A stretch of 64,000 bases of DNA from Mesobacillus maritimus (GCF_023715205.1 NZ_JAMBNR010000002.1:1-64000); one strand, 5' to 3'; shown: positions 34,992 through 44,262, counted from the stretch's first letter. Notes: generated by a model not told the origin, from the letters alone. Numbers and translations are program-made.

Positions 34992-36182
34992 TTGGGTGGT
35001 ATCCAGCGGAAAAAGATCATGTTACTTGGTTCAGGTGAACTTGGGAAAGAAGTTATCATTGAGGCGCAACGTTTAGGGGTTGAGACGATAGCGGTTGACC
35101 GCTATGAAAATGCTCCAGCCATGCAGGTAGCACATCGATCTTTTGTTGTGGACATGCTTGATGGCATTTCACTTCGTAGAGTCATAGAAAAAGAGAAACC
35201 AGATTTGGTTGTACCTGAAATTGAAGCAATTGCTACGGAAACGTTATTGGAGCTTGAACAGGAAGGGTATCATATTGTTCCGACGGCAAAAGCGACAAAT
35301 TTGACAATGGACAGGGAAGGAATTCGGCGGTTGGCGAGTGAAGAACTAGGGCTTCCTACGGCGAAGTACGCTTTTGCCAATAATCTCGAAGAATTAAAAG
35401 TAGCTGTAGAGGAAATCGGCGTCCCTTGTGTGATCAAACCAATTATGAGTTCTTCAGGAAAAGGACAAAGTGTTTGCCGTTCACTAGAAGAAATTGAACA
35501 AAGTTGGAATGAAGCGATTACGGGTGGCCGCGCGAATAAAAACCGCGTCATCGTCGAAGAATTTATCCATTTTGATTCGGAAATTACCTTGTTAACCGTC
35601 CGTTCAAGTTCCGGAACAACTTTTTGTCCTCCAATTGGACACGTGCAAAAAGATGGGGACTATATCGAATCCTGGCAGCCACATGAGATGTCAGCGGAAC
35701 AACTCTTGGAAGCGCAAGAGGTTGCGAAAAAAATTACGGATGCTCTTGGTGGCTATGGTTTGTTTGGAGTCGAACTATTTCTTTCCACGTCAGGTGTCTA
35801 TTTTAGTGAAGTGTCGCCACGACCACATGATACGGGAATGGTGACGATGGCAACCCAAGATTTGTCTGAGTTTGCGTTACATATTCGAGCGATATTAGGG
35901 TATCCAATTCCAGCGGTTCAGCTATGGAAGGCTGGTGCAAGTCATACGATTAAAGCTCGCGAAGAAAGCAAGAGTTACGAAGTGACTGGAATTGCTGAAA
36001 GTTTAGGTGTTCCGAATACACAGGTTCGTGTGTTTGCTAAACCGGAAACAAAAATCGGCCGACGCATGGCGGTTGTGTTAAGCAATGCCGATTCGGTAAC
36101 AGAAGCAAGGGATAAAGCAAAGCTAGCGGCTTCTAAAATCGAGGTTTGTTATGATGGCGCAACTAGTAAAATGAACAACTAG
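34992..36182 (+). CDS. purT: formate-dependent phosphoribosylglycinamide formyltransferase PurT
   Basis: ATP-grasp enzyme of 396 residues that formylates GAR using formate and ATP, an alternative to folate-dependent PurN in purine synthesis. The N-terminal [23 protein letters not shown] is the family hallmark. The ATP-grasp region has [25 protein letters not shown] (about 150-164) and the metal-site [21 protein letters not shown] (about 265-285, split here as [14 protein letters not shown]). The TTG at 34992 is chosen because AAGGAG lies 10 bases before it; an upstream ATG at 34953 lacks a site. The PurBox pair supports the assignment. Confidence 0.92.
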   Translation: MGGIQRKKIMLLGSGELGKEVIIEAQRLGVETIAVDRYENAPAMQVAHRSFVVDMLDGISLRRVIEKEKPDLVVPEIEAIATETLLELEQEGYHIVPTAKATNLTMDREGIRRLASEELGLPTAKYAFANNLEELKVAVEEIGVPCVIKPIMSSSGKGQSVCRSLEEIEQSWNEAITGGRANKNRVIVEEFIHFDSEITLLTVRSSSGTTFCPPIGHVQKDGDYIESWQPHEMSAEQLLEAQEVAKKITDALGGYGLFGVELFLSTSGVYFSEVSPRPHDTGMVTMATQDLSEFALHIRAILGYPIPAVQLWKAGASHTIKAREESKSYEVTGIAESLGVPNTQVRVFAKPETKIGRRMAVVLSNADSVTEARDKAKLAASKIEVCYDGATSKMNN

Positions 36183-36206
36183 AAAATAGAGAAAGTGGGA
36201 CGGAAG

Positions 36207-37472
36207 ATGAAAACAAAAAATCGTTGGTTAATCGCACTATCAGCAGTTGGGATTCACCTTTCAATCGGTTCGGTTTACGCATGGAGCGTGTTTACAAAAC
36301 CCCTTCAACACGAGATGGGCTGGGGGTTGAAGGAGATTTCGCTTACGTTTAGCTTGGCCATTCTTTTTTTGGGATTATCGGCTGCGTTTTTAGGACATTT
36401 TGTTGAAAAGTTTGGCCCACGAGCCGCCGGTACTTTAAGTGCCGTGTTTTTTGGAACAGGAGTTGCTGGGGCAGGGTTGGCTATACAGTTAGAATCATTG
36501 ATGTTGCTTTATTTCTTTTACGGAATGATTGCTGGGATTGGCTTAGGTGTCGGCTATATCACACCTGTTTCAACGTTGGTCAAATGGTTTCCTGACAGAC
36601 GAGGTCTTGCAACGGGATTAGCGATTATGGGATTTGGATTTGCTGCGATGATTGCAAGTCCAATTATGAATTTTTTAATTGAAAACTACGGCATTTCTAA
36701 TACCTTCTATATTCTTGGAGCATGTTATTTCGTCATCATTTTTTGTTCTGCTCAGTACCTTGCACCACCGAAACAGGGTTGGATTCCAAAAGGCATGCAA
36801 TCAACAGGGAAAACTTCAGGGAACGTGAAACTGAAGGAAGATTTGCGTCAGTTAACCGCAAATGAAGCGGTCAAAACGCGTGAGTTTTGGGCGTTATGGT
36901 TGATGCTATTCATTAATATCACGTGCGGTATTGCGATCCTCGCGGTTGCTTCACCGATGGCACAAGAGCTAGTCGGAATGTCTGCCGCGGGGGCAGCGAC
37001 AATGGTTGGAGTCATGGGGTTATTTAATGGAGGCGGAAGAATTGTGTGGGCTACCATTTCGGATTATATCGGCAGACCCAATGTCTACACATTATTTTTC
37101 GCTCTTCAAGTGGTCGCCTTTTTCTTACTGCCTAATCTAACAGTTGGATTGCTATTTTCGATTACCGTTTACTTGATTATGACCTGTTATGGAGGAGGAT
37201 TTTCCTCAATCCCGGCCTATATTGGTGACTTGTTTGGGACAAAGCAGCTTGGTGCGATCCATGGTTATATCTTGACAGCATGGGCGGCTGCCGGTTTAGC
37301 TGGACCAATCTTTGTCTCGTGGGTAAGGGAAACAACGGGGAGCTATCAAGGCACATTGGTCATATTCTCAGGAATCTTTGTTTTAGCTTTAGCGGTTTCC
37401 CTTCTAATTCGTTTGGATATTCGAAAACTACGAGAAGCGAATGAAAAGCAAATGGTGAAAAACGCGGGATAA
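36207..37472 (+). CDS. MFS transporter, OFA (oxalate/formate antiporter) family
   Basis: Membrane transporter of 421 residues with 12 helices. The N-terminus NRWLIALSAVGIHLSIGSVYAWSVF is typical of the OFA family. The helix 2-3 and 4 regions GPRAAGTLSAVFFGTG and GLGVGYITPVSTLVKWFPDRRGLATG are conserved, as is RIVWATISDYIGRP in the second half. Substrates are probably small organic anions; oxalate/formate is only the family name. The ATG at 36207 matches the family start; a GTG at 36195 is in frame. It lies 24 bases after purT, so cotranscription is possible. A formate-related role beside formate-using PurT is attractive but unproven. Confidence 0.85.
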   Translation: MKTKNRWLIALSAVGIHLSIGSVYAWSVFTKPLQHEMGWGLKEISLTFSLAILFLGLSAAFLGHFVEKFGPRAAGTLSAVFFGTGVAGAGLAIQLESLMLLYFFYGMIAGIGLGVGYITPVSTLVKWFPDRRGLATGLAIMGFGFAAMIASPIMNFLIENYGISNTFYILGACYFVIIFCSAQYLAPPKQGWIPKGMQSTGKTSGNVKLKEDLRQLTANEAVKTREFWALWLMLFINITCGIAILAVASPMAQELVGMSAAGAATMVGVMGLFNGGGRIVWATISDYIGRPNVYTLFFALQVVAFFLLPNLTVGLLFSITVYLIMTCYGGGFSSIPAYIGDLFGTKQLGAIHGYILTAWAAAGLAGPIFVSWVRETTGSYQGTLVIFSGIFVLALAVSLLIRLDIRKLREANEKQMVKNAG

Positions 37473-37507
37473 AGCATGTGGTTGCTGGTGTAACCTATGT
37501 AGATTCG

Positions 37508-37534
37508 AAAAAGGCTGTTTATAACAGCCTTTTT
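37508..37534 (+). terminator. terminator after the OFA transporter gene
   Basis: AAAAAGGCTGTT pairs with AACAGCCTTTTT around TAT. Confidence 0.9.
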
Positions 37535-37633
37535 CAATTGGACTTTATGTCATTTTAAACGTGTCGCGAGTAAACAACTACGGGTTTAGGTGCCTTAATA
37601 CTAGAGCACCCAATCCGATTTACCGTGAATTTT

Positions 37634-37668
37634 AAAAAAGCCATTTCACAGTAAAACGGCTTTTTTAG
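37634..37668. terminator. second hairpin between convergent genes
   Basis: AAAAAAGCC pairs with GGCTTTTTT; symmetric T runs on both strands make it a likely terminator for the reverse-strand gene ending at 37671. Confidence 0.75.
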
Positions 37669-37670
37669 TT

Positions 37671-38243
37671 CTATTTAATGTGGTGTATTTTAATTTCATG
37701 CCAAATAGACTTCCAATTCTTTTTAATCATTCGCTCCTCGTAAACTGCCGCAAGTTCTTTTGTTTCCGTAAAAAAGGGTGTTGGTTTCAATTCTAAATTG
37801 AGGACATCATCTAGTCCGTATGGGGCACTAAGAACTAAATGGTTTTCCTCGTCAAGCTTTACTCCAAGGGCTGTCGCAGTTTCTGGAAACTTTGAAATAG
37901 CATCTTCTGAAGATGTATACGGAGGAAGATTGTTAATGACGTGCATTCTAGCTTCATTTTTCACGGACCAGGGTATATTAGGTAGAATGCTTTTTAACTT
38001 ATTCTCTATCTCTTTTTCATGATCCTCATCAATGTTTGTGTGGTCAAAATAGATCAAATCAATATCTGGTATTGCAGTTGGTTTTTTAAAGCCATGAATA
38101 GCGTCCCAGATTTTTGATCGCACAAATCCTGCACATATCCACCAGTCAGGTAAGTTTATTGTGCTCGCAACCGTTAGAATCTCCATCATTTTTTTATCGC
38201 TTTCGATTAGTGTGATCACATCTTCTTTCTTCTTTATCATTTT
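37671..38243 (-). CDS. nucleotidyltransferase-like protein (NTP_transf_6 family)
   Basis: Protein of 190 residues. It carries the polymerase-beta-like pattern of this family: WICAGFVRSKIWD (about 36-48) and PDIDLIYFD with the paired acidic residues (about 58-66). VKNEARMHVIN and the ending YEERMIKKNWKSIW are also typical. The reaction and acceptor are unknown. The ATG at 38243 is chosen because GAGGGG lies 9 bases before it; the ATG at 38249 directly abuts that site. Confidence 0.82.
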   Translation of the reverse strand, partial: KMIKKKEDVITLIESDKKMMEILTVASTINLPDWWICAGFVRSKIWDAIHGFKKPTAIPDIDLIYFDHTNIDEDHEKEIENKLKSILPNIPWSVKNEARMHVINNLPPYTSSEDAISKFPETATALGVKLDEENHLVLSAPYGLDDVLNLELKPTPFFTETKELAAVYEERMIKKNWKSIWHEIKIHHIK

Positions 38244-38437
38244 AAACATCCCCTCACAAAGCGAACGTACATTACTATATTAGCGCATCAAGCATGAACG
38301 GGGAATGTTCGATTGCTTACCATTTATTCTAGTAGCAAAATTAGTTGTGATCTATTTACTTACACAAATCAAACCAACAGGTTTGTGTTAAATAGCTTAT
38401 CCAAAGATAAAATCACTCATTATAATTGTAGCCAATC

Positions 38438-39682
38438 TCAACTTGGCAGATTATGAAGGTTTGTCGCCAACTCATGGAAAAAGCGATAAAGGTCTTTGAC
38501 ACCAAGATTGTCAGCACTTCCAATTCCGATGAAATCAAAATGGTCCCAACCGGTATGAACCGGGAAATAGTTCCATACGCCTTTTTCTATATCGCCATCG
38601 TATCTTTTATATGGGTGACCGAAAGGATACTTTGATGAAATGACACTCACAATTCCATCGTTTGGCCACCATGTTTCATCTATTACAGGTTCAGGGCTAT
38701 TCCGCTTGTAAGAACCGATAAAAAGGCTTGAGTTTCTCATTAACGGGTGTAAGGATAGCTTCGGGATTGCCTTACCTGTAAAAGGATCTTGGTAAGTTGC
38801 TTTCCCGGTGTAAGAAAAATAATAAACATCAGGATGTGTTTTAACCCATTGGTTAATGGCGGCAGCGCCCCAAGTGGATAAGTCATGGGAACTAATGTCT
38901 TCACTGTCCCAAACGGAACTATGGTAAACACGATCCAAATAGTCAAGGAAAGATTCACCAAGGTTGCGTTTCAATCCCCAGTGATCCAACTTATAATCGT
39001 AAGCAAGTGTCTCAGTTTTCGCGCCAGATAAACTGGCAGCTTTCAATATCCATTCTTGAATGAGCGGAGCAATGCGCTGTTCATCAGCAAACGTGGAGCC
39101 ATTATGCGGCGTGCCGATTGTGGTGACACTGTGAACCCAGTTTTTCCCGCCTTGGAATAAGGGAGATATCCCTTCTTCTGGATGCTTAAGGTAATGTTTG
39201 CGTTCCTCTTCTGAGCCATTTTTTAAAAGTTCGACAAGCGTTCGAGCGGTTTGACCACCCATGCTGTGACCAATCAAATGAATTTTGTGCTGGTGATCCC
39301 ATTGACTAAAAATTCCTGGATAGGTACGTCCATAGCGGTTGTGCCCATATTTTTCCGCATGGGTAGCACCATAGTCAACGGTTCCACCTTTTAGATAATA
39401 ATAAAGCTCGACAGCACGGTCATAATTACTTGAGACCGGACCGACTGTTGCTGTAAAGGTACGATGTCCTGTTTCGTTCAAGTTTCGTTCGACATCTTTC
39501 AAGCCACCCCAATATTTAATGCCTCCCATTTCGTCTCTGCCCCAGCCTGTTAAACCATGAACAAGCACTAGCGGATAATCATTTCCAATCCTCTGCCCGT
39601 TTTCCTTTCCAATCTCTGCAAAAGGTGTTGTCCATAGGGTCGCTAGAGATAAAGCGTTTACAAAACAAGGCGATAAGACCAA
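38438..39682 (-). CDS. secreted lipase, family I.5 type
   Basis: Triacylglycerol lipase of 414 residues resembling thermophilic Geobacillus/Bacillus family I.5 lipases. Visible: the oxyanion region LVLVHGLTGWGRDEM (about 38-52), the nucleophile elbow GHSMGG (about 148-153), a zinc-binding-lid region with HAEKYGHNRYGRTYPG, TIGTPHNGS, and the late Asp and His (NDGIVSV and TGWDHFD). The TTG start at 39682 is supported by GAGGGGG 9 bases before it. The signal segment VLSPCFVNALSLATLW lacks the usual basic N-region; a nearby frame contains FLFGLIALFC, so a 5' frameshift is possible. Confidence 0.85.
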   Translation of the reverse strand: MVLSPCFVNALSLATLWTTPFAEIGKENGQRIGNDYPLVLVHGLTGWGRDEMGGIKYWGGLKDVERNLNETGHRTFTATVGPVSSNYDRAVELYYYLKGGTVDYGATHAEKYGHNRYGRTYPGIFSQWDHQHKIHLIGHSMGGQTARTLVELLKNGSEEERKHYLKHPEEGISPLFQGGKNWVHSVTTIGTPHNGSTFADEQRIAPLIQEWILKAASLSGAKTETLAYDYKLDHWGLKRNLGESFLDYLDRVYHSSVWDSEDISSHDLSTWGAAAINQWVKTHPDVYYFSYTGKATYQDPFTGKAIPKLSLHPLMRNSSLFIGSYKRNSPEPVIDETWWPNDGIVSVISSKYPFGHPYKRYDGDIEKGVWNYFPVHTGWDHFDFIGIGSADNLGVKDLYRFFHELATNLHNLPS

Positions 39683-39782
39683 ACAAAAAACCCCCTCGCT
39701 TACAATAGAATCCTTAAATATACTAATTTCGCTATGAATCTGTTAAAAACCTGCAAATAGGCGGAAAAACTTGCGGAAATGG

Positions 39783-39808
39783 GAGAGGTACAGTAATCGC
39801 GGGAAGGT
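39783..39808. repeat. degenerate half-unit beside the tandem array
   Basis: GAGAGGTACAGTAATCGCGG resembles the second half of the 52-bp unit (GAGATGAGTGGTAATCGAGC) and directly precedes unit 1. Confidence 0.55.
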
Positions 39809-40432
39809 ATCGATGCCCGTGGAAGAGTAAAAAAGAGATGAGTGGTAATCGAGCGAGGTTGTCGATGCCCGTGGAAGAGTAAAAAAGAGATGAGTGGTAA
39901 TCGAGCGAGGTTGTCGGTGCCCGTGGAAGAGTAAAAAAGAGATGAGCGGTAACCGAGCGAGGTTGTCGGTGCCCGTGGAGGAGTAAAAAAGAGATGAGTG
40001 GTAATCGAGCGAGGTTGTCGATGCCTGTGGAGGAGTAAAAAAGAGTTGAGCGGTAAGCGAGAGAGGCCGTCGATGCCCGTGGAGAAGTAAAAAAGGGGTG
40101 AGCGGTAAGCGAGAGTGGTTGTCGGTGCCCGTGGAAGAGTAAAGAAGAGTTGAGCGGTAAGCGAGAGAGGCCGTCGATGCCCGCGGAGGAGTAAAAAAGA
40201 GATGAGTGGTAATCGAGCGAGGCTGTCGGTGCCCGTGGAGGAGTAAAAAAGAGTTGAGCGGTAAGCGAGAGAGGCCGTCGATGCCCGTGGAGGAGTAAAA
40301 AAGGGGTGAGCGGTAACTGAGCGAGGTTGTCGATGCCCGTGGAGGAGTAAAAAAGAGTTGAGCGGTAAGCGAGCGAGGCCGTCGATGCCCGTGGAGGAGT
40401 AAAAAAGGGGTGAGCGGTAACCGAGAGAACAG
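39809..40432. repeat. tandem array, 12 units of 52 bp
   Basis: Twelve consecutive units start at 39809 and then every 52 bases up to 40381, with no length variation. A unit begins GTCGATGCCCGTGGAGGAGT, then AAAAAAGAG and a second half containing GAGCGGTAAGCGAG. Three second-half types occur: A (GAGATGAGTGGTAATCGAGC), B (GAGTTGAGCGGTAAGCGAGA) and C (GGGGTGAGCGGTAACCGAG). The order is A A A A B C B A B C B C. Because 52 is not a multiple of three, all reverse frames remain open across it; I do not regard these as genes. No unique spacers are present, so it is not CRISPR. Confidence 0.93.
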
Positions 40433-40711
40433 TGTAAGTACGCCCTTTGGGTACGATTTGCGACCATATTGGAGCATTTCTACGAATCGCTATTATTAGA
40501 CGGCAATTAATTTGGGCTCATCTTGTTATATATGAAATTATCATTGGATATGCCGTTTTACGGATTATGTTAACTTTAGTATTATATTTGTATACCTTTT
40601 AGAAACTTAGTAATCAGCGGTTGCTTCTGAAATGATTGATTTTAGAGGACGTATCTTGAAAAATGAACTAAGAATGAGTATTTAAAAATGATAACCAAAA
40701 GGAGTGGTTGG
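40433..40711. other. intergenic region between the tandem array and nhaC
   Basis: AT-rich; a short TACGCCCTTTGGGTAC near-palindrome at 40439-40454 borders the array. No gene is supported. The ribosome binding site AAAAGGAGTGG of nhaC is at 40697. Confidence 0.45.
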
Positions 40712-42163
40712 TTGGAAACCGATAGGATTCGAAAACCTTCATTTATGTACGCTTTGTCTATGTTAATTTCTTCGATTGCAATTGTCTCAATTGGGATACT
40801 TGCATTTGATGCACCGATTCAAATTTTGATGTTGATCAGCATGCTTGTTTTGATTCCGTTTATGATGGGATTGGGATATTCCTATAAACAAGTTGAAAAG
40901 TCGATGTTGACGTCGATGAGTAGGGCGCTACAGCCTGGTCTGATTCTTTTAACCGTCGGAATTTTAATCGGTGCATGGATTGCATCCGGAACGGTCCCTA
41001 CCTTGATTTATTATGGTGTAAAGGCTGTTTCGCCAGAATTCTTTTTAGTCACAACCCTGATTTTCACTTCAGTTGTGGCGACTTTTACCGGAACTTCATG
41101 GGGAACCGTTGGTACTGCTGGCGTGGCGATGATGGGAGTAGGTACGGCGTTAGGAATTCCCGTTGGTGTAACGGCAGGGGCGATTGTGAGTGGAGCTTAT
41201 TTTGGGGATAAAATGTCACCACTTTCCGATACTACGAATCTAGCTCCAGCCGTAAGTGGCGGAGAGATTTTCGCTCATATTAAGCATATGCTTTGGACGG
41301 CTTTACCTGCTTACATCATTACCGCAATCATTTTCACGATTATTGGTTTAAAATACAATGCGACGACAGTGGATGCAGCAAGCATTTCTCAATTGACAGC
41401 AAATTTAAATGAGCACTTTAAGCTTGGGATTGTTACCTTGCTTCCAATTGTTGTGCTAATTACATTGTTAATTTTAAAGAAACCGGCTGTTCCTTCAATC
41501 TTTATTGGAGCTGCAGTTGGTGGCGTGATTGCCGTTGCTTATCAAGGAACGAGCTTAGCAGACACTCTTTCAATTTTTTATGATGGTTACCAAGTTGACT
41601 CAGGCATTGCAATGGTTGATGAATTGCTGCAACGCGGTGGTTTAACAAGTATGCTTGGTTTAATTGCATTATTTTTATTCGCACTTGGATTAGGTGGAAT
41701 GTTGGCAGAATCAGGTGTGCTTGAAGCATTGATTGCCTCGTTTGCGGATAAAATTCAACATACCGGGACACTTGTATTTGTAACCATTGTCGTTAGTTAT
41801 GCAACGCTGATGATTGGTGGCTCGGTTTATTTTTCAACCGTTATGGGTGGAACATTAATGAGACCGATTTTTGAAAGATTGAACTTAAAGCCTGAGAACT
41901 TATCAAGGATTCTGGAAGATACCGGAACACAGGCGGCGCCCCTTGTGCCTTGGACAGGTGGGGGAATGTATACTGCTGCAACGCTAGGTGTCGCAACGAC
42001 GACTTATCTGCCATTCGCTTTCTTGGCGTTTATAACCCCAATGATTTCGTTATTCTACGGAATTACCGGGTTAACAATGACGAAGAAAGAGCAACCTGAA
42101 AAAAAGGAAAAGAAACCGAAGCAAGAAAAGAAAAAAACGGCGATGCAGCCGCTTGAAGCTTAA
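40712..42163 (+). CDS. nhaC: Na+/H+ antiporter, NhaC family
   Basis: Membrane antiporter of 483 residues with about 11-12 helices. The family's signature region is intact: ATFTGTSWGTVGTAGVAMMG (about 130-150), VGVTAGAIVSGAYFGDKMSP, LSDTTNLAPAVSGG (about 165-195), and EDTGTQAAPLVPWTGGGMYT in the second half. The C-terminus is a Lys/Glu-rich cytoplasmic tail. It exchanges internal sodium for protons, or may carry malate/lactate as some relatives do. The TTG at 40712 follows AAAAGGAGTGG; an ATG at 40688 lacks a site. Confidence 0.85.
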   Translation: METDRIRKPSFMYALSMLISSIAIVSIGILAFDAPIQILMLISMLVLIPFMMGLGYSYKQVEKSMLTSMSRALQPGLILLTVGILIGAWIASGTVPTLIYYGVKAVSPEFFLVTTLIFTSVVATFTGTSWGTVGTAGVAMMGVGTALGIPVGVTAGAIVSGAYFGDKMSPLSDTTNLAPAVSGGEIFAHIKHMLWTALPAYIITAIIFTIIGLKYNATTVDAASISQLTANLNEHFKLGIVTLLPIVVLITLLILKKPAVPSIFIGAAVGGVIAVAYQGTSLADTLSIFYDGYQVDSGIAMVDELLQRGGLTSMLGLIALFLFALGLGGMLAESGVLEALIASFADKIQHTGTLVFVTIVVSYATLMIGGSVYFSTVMGGTLMRPIFERLNLKPENLSRILEDTGTQAAPLVPWTGGGMYTAATLGVATTTYLPFAFLAFITPMISLFYGITGLTMTKKEQPEKKEKKPKQEKKKTAMQPLEA

Positions 42164-42183
42164 AGTTTTAAAAGGATTAAAAG

Positions 42184-42222
42184 GAAAAGGGCGTATGCTT
42201 GGGCATATGTCCCTTTTCTTTT
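42184..42222 (+). terminator. terminator after nhaC
   Basis: GAAAAGGG and GTATGC pair with GCATAT and CCCTTTTC; TTTT follows. Confidence 0.82.
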
Positions 42223-42241
42223 GGTGAATTTTTAAGCTTCA

Positions 42242-42290
42242 TAGCCTAAATGGAGTAGGAGATAATTCCTGTTTGGTCGAATTTAGGCTA
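42242..42290. other. long-loop inverted repeat upstream of the phosphodiesterase gene
   Basis: TAGCCTAAAT (42242-42251) and ATTTAGGCTA (42281-42290) are perfect arms with a 29-base loop. GGTCGAATTT occurs inside the loop/right arm and again at about 42318. Role unknown. Confidence 0.5.
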
Positions 42291-42430
42291 AAAATGTTAA
42301 AATTCGTAAGAAAATAGGTCGAATTTTGTTCATGTAATCTTTATGAAGTTATTAATCTAGCTACATACTAGTGCAACATCTCTTTTTTAGAATAAAGTTG
42401 TATACATATTCGAGATAGGAGTTGGACAAA

Positions 42431-43261
42431 ATGAACAAAAAATTTTTATTAGGAACAGGTTTAGCATTTACATTGTTATTCAGCCCGTTTGGTCAAGCGT
42501 TTGCGTCAGAACCAACTGTTGGTGAAAGGAAGCAAGTGGATAATATTGCTCACCGAGGGGCAACTGCTTATGCGCCTGAAAACACAATTGCCGGTTTTGA
42601 TTTGGCAGTGGATATGAAAGCCGATTATATTGAAATCGATGTACAACGAAGCAAAGATGGGGAATTAGTATTAATCCACGATACGACCGTGAACCGAACT
42701 ACTGACGGAACTGGAAAAGTAGGAGATTTAACTTTTGAACAGTTGCGAAGCCTTGATGCTGGTAGTTGGAAAGGAGAACAATTTACAGGCGAACAAATAC
42801 CGACATTTGAAGAAATTCTTGATCGCTACCATGGCAAAGTTGGGATTTTAATTGAATTAAAAGCGCCGGAACTTTACCCTGGGATAGAAGAACAAGTGGC
42901 TGAAGCGTTAAAAGAGCGAAATCTGGACAAACCTCAAAATGAAAAAATCATTATTCAGTCGTTTAATTTTGAATCGATGAAAAAAACGAATGAATTGCTT
43001 CCGAAAGTTCCTATTGGTGTATTAACTAGCAATCGTGCACATACAACACCGGAGGCTTTGCAAGAATTTTCAACATATGCCGATTGGTTTAATCCAAGCT
43101 ATGGTATTGTGACCAAAGATTTAGTGAATCAAGTTCATTCTCTTGGAATGCAAATTGGCTCATGGACCGTGCGCAGCCAGGAAGCTGCAGACTTTTTATT
43201 CGAAATGGGAGTCGACGCGATCATTTCCGATTACCCTGATTATGTTGATCCTCGGAACTAA
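42431..43261 (+). CDS. glpQ: secreted glycerophosphodiester phosphodiesterase
   Basis: Exported enzyme of 276 residues that hydrolyses glycerophosphodiesters to glycerol 3-phosphate and an alcohol; Bacillus relatives also act on teichoic acid. A signal peptide covers about 1-26 (ending QAFAS). The active site is visible: AHRGATAYAPENTIAGF (HR at about 43-44, PENT), the metal-site EIDVQ near 70, and HDTTVNRTTDGTG. ELKAPE and the final IISDYPD are also typical. AGGAG lies 9 bases before the ATG. It is monocistronic. Confidence 0.9.
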   Translation: MNKKFLLGTGLAFTLLFSPFGQAFASEPTVGERKQVDNIAHRGATAYAPENTIAGFDLAVDMKADYIEIDVQRSKDGELVLIHDTTVNRTTDGTGKVGDLTFEQLRSLDAGSWKGEQFTGEQIPTFEEILDRYHGKVGILIELKAPELYPGIEEQVAEALKERNLDKPQNEKIIIQSFNFESMKKTNELLPKVPIGVLTSNRAHTTPEALQEFSTYADWFNPSYGIVTKDLVNQVHSLGMQIGSWTVRSQEAADFLFEMGVDAIISDYPDYVDPRN

Positions 43262-43268
43262 AAAAATG

Positions 43269-43307
43269 AAAAAGCAAACTCAGCTTTTTAAGCGAGTTTG
43301 CCTTTTT
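43269..43307 (+). terminator. terminator between convergent genes
   Basis: AAAAAGCAAACTC pairs with GAGTTTGCCTTTTT with a CTTTTTAAG inner region. Confidence 0.85.
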
Positions 43308-43334
43308 ATTTTTTTATAAAAATATTTTTCATTA

Positions 43335-44126
43335 TCATCCTTCTAGTTCTGCAAATATTTCACTGAAATAGTTCGCAGCAGCTACCATTCGCGGTCCATA
43401 CCAGAACATTTCTCCGTCGAGGATGAAGGGTTTCACATGAGGTAAAAACTCCCTAAATTCGGTTAGATGTTTTTCTTTAAACGGAAACGGCTCAGTGGCT
43501 AAAAACAGATAATCTAGTTCCGCTTTTTGAAAATCTGTTTCGGTGACGGCAGGGTAGCGCCCATCATATGTGCTAAACACATTTTTAAAGCCCATTGAGG
43601 TTAAAAGCGAATGGATATAGGTGTTGTTCCCAACGACCATATATGGTTTCCGCCAAATTACATAAGCGACCTTTTTGCCTGTTAGCTTTGGAAGGTTTTG
43701 AAATCCGGTTTGGATGGTGCTAAGGAGTTGTTCGGCTTCCTGTTTGCGATTGGTTAGTTTACCTAAGTCCGCAATCATTTTATAAGCAGTTTGGACAGAG
43801 TCTACTTCCGCGACATAGACGGGAAACTCTTTTTCAAGCTGTTCAACGATTTCCTTCGTGTTCTCCTCTTTTTCAGCTAAAATTAAATCTGGTTTTAAAT
43901 CTCTGATTTTATCAAGCTGGATTTCTTTTGTTCCACCAACGGGGACGGCTTGCTGTACCTTTTCTTGGGGATGAATACAATAGCGTGTCCGGCCAACGAT
44001 TTCATTTTCTAAACCTAATGAATAAAGCGTATCGGTCAGGCCGGGTGCTAAGGAGATGATTCGCTTTGGTGGAAACGCGAATTCAACGGTGCGGTCCAAA
44101 TGGTCGGTACTCTTTTTTACTACCAT
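43335..44126 (-). CDS. BtuF-like helical-backbone metal receptor without signal peptide
   Basis: Protein of 263 residues with the fold of vitamin B12/iron-siderophore binding proteins. RIISLAPGLTDTLYSLGLENEIVGRT is the classic N-lobe motif, split by a long helix, with PDLILAEKEEN and the C-lobe VFSTYDGRYPAVTETDFQK following. No signal peptide or lipobox is present at the N-terminus (MVVKKSTDHLDR), so it is probably cytoplasmic, unlike transporter receptors. GGGAGG precedes the ATG. No permease or ATPase genes adjoin. The ligand is unknown; cobalamin-related binding is often annotated for such orphans. Confidence 0.78.
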   Translation of the reverse strand: MVVKKSTDHLDRTVEFAFPPKRIISLAPGLTDTLYSLGLENEIVGRTRYCIHPQEKVQQAVPVGGTKEIQLDKIRDLKPDLILAEKEENTKEIVEQLEKEFPVYVAEVDSVQTAYKMIADLGKLTNRKQEAEQLLSTIQTGFQNLPKLTGKKVAYVIWRKPYMVVGNNTYIHSLLTSMGFKNVFSTYDGRYPAVTETDFQKAELDYLFLATEPFPFKEKHLTEFREFLPHVKPFILDGEMFWYGPRMVAAANYFSEIFAELEG

Positions 44127-44241
44127 AATAGATTCCTCCCTTCAATCTTAATCTTCCTTCCTTTTACTTTATCAAAAACGTCCGAATGCCACTAATTTTT
44201 ACAAAAAATGTTTCATAAAGTTGATAGACCTTAAGTTTAAT

Positions 44242-44262
44242 CTTATCTATAGTTTAGATAAG
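44242..44262. promoter_or_regulatory. inverted repeat at the start of the XRE-AbrB gene, likely self-operator
   Basis: CTTATCTA (44242-44249) and TAGATAAG (44255-44262) flank TAGTT. The right arm touches the ribosome binding site AAGGAG, so a bound protein would block transcription or translation start. Confidence 0.6.

Noticed and set aside
39809-40432. CRISPR array
   Set aside because: The full 52-bp unit is conserved with scattered substitutions. There are no unique spacers and no cas genes nearby.
39700-40477. Two long reverse-strand open frames with repeated YRSPLFYSSTG-like peptides
   Set aside because: They are produced by the 52-bp tandem repeat, whose length keeps all frames open. 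There is no ribosome binding site, and the same DNA encodes the same peptide in several frames.
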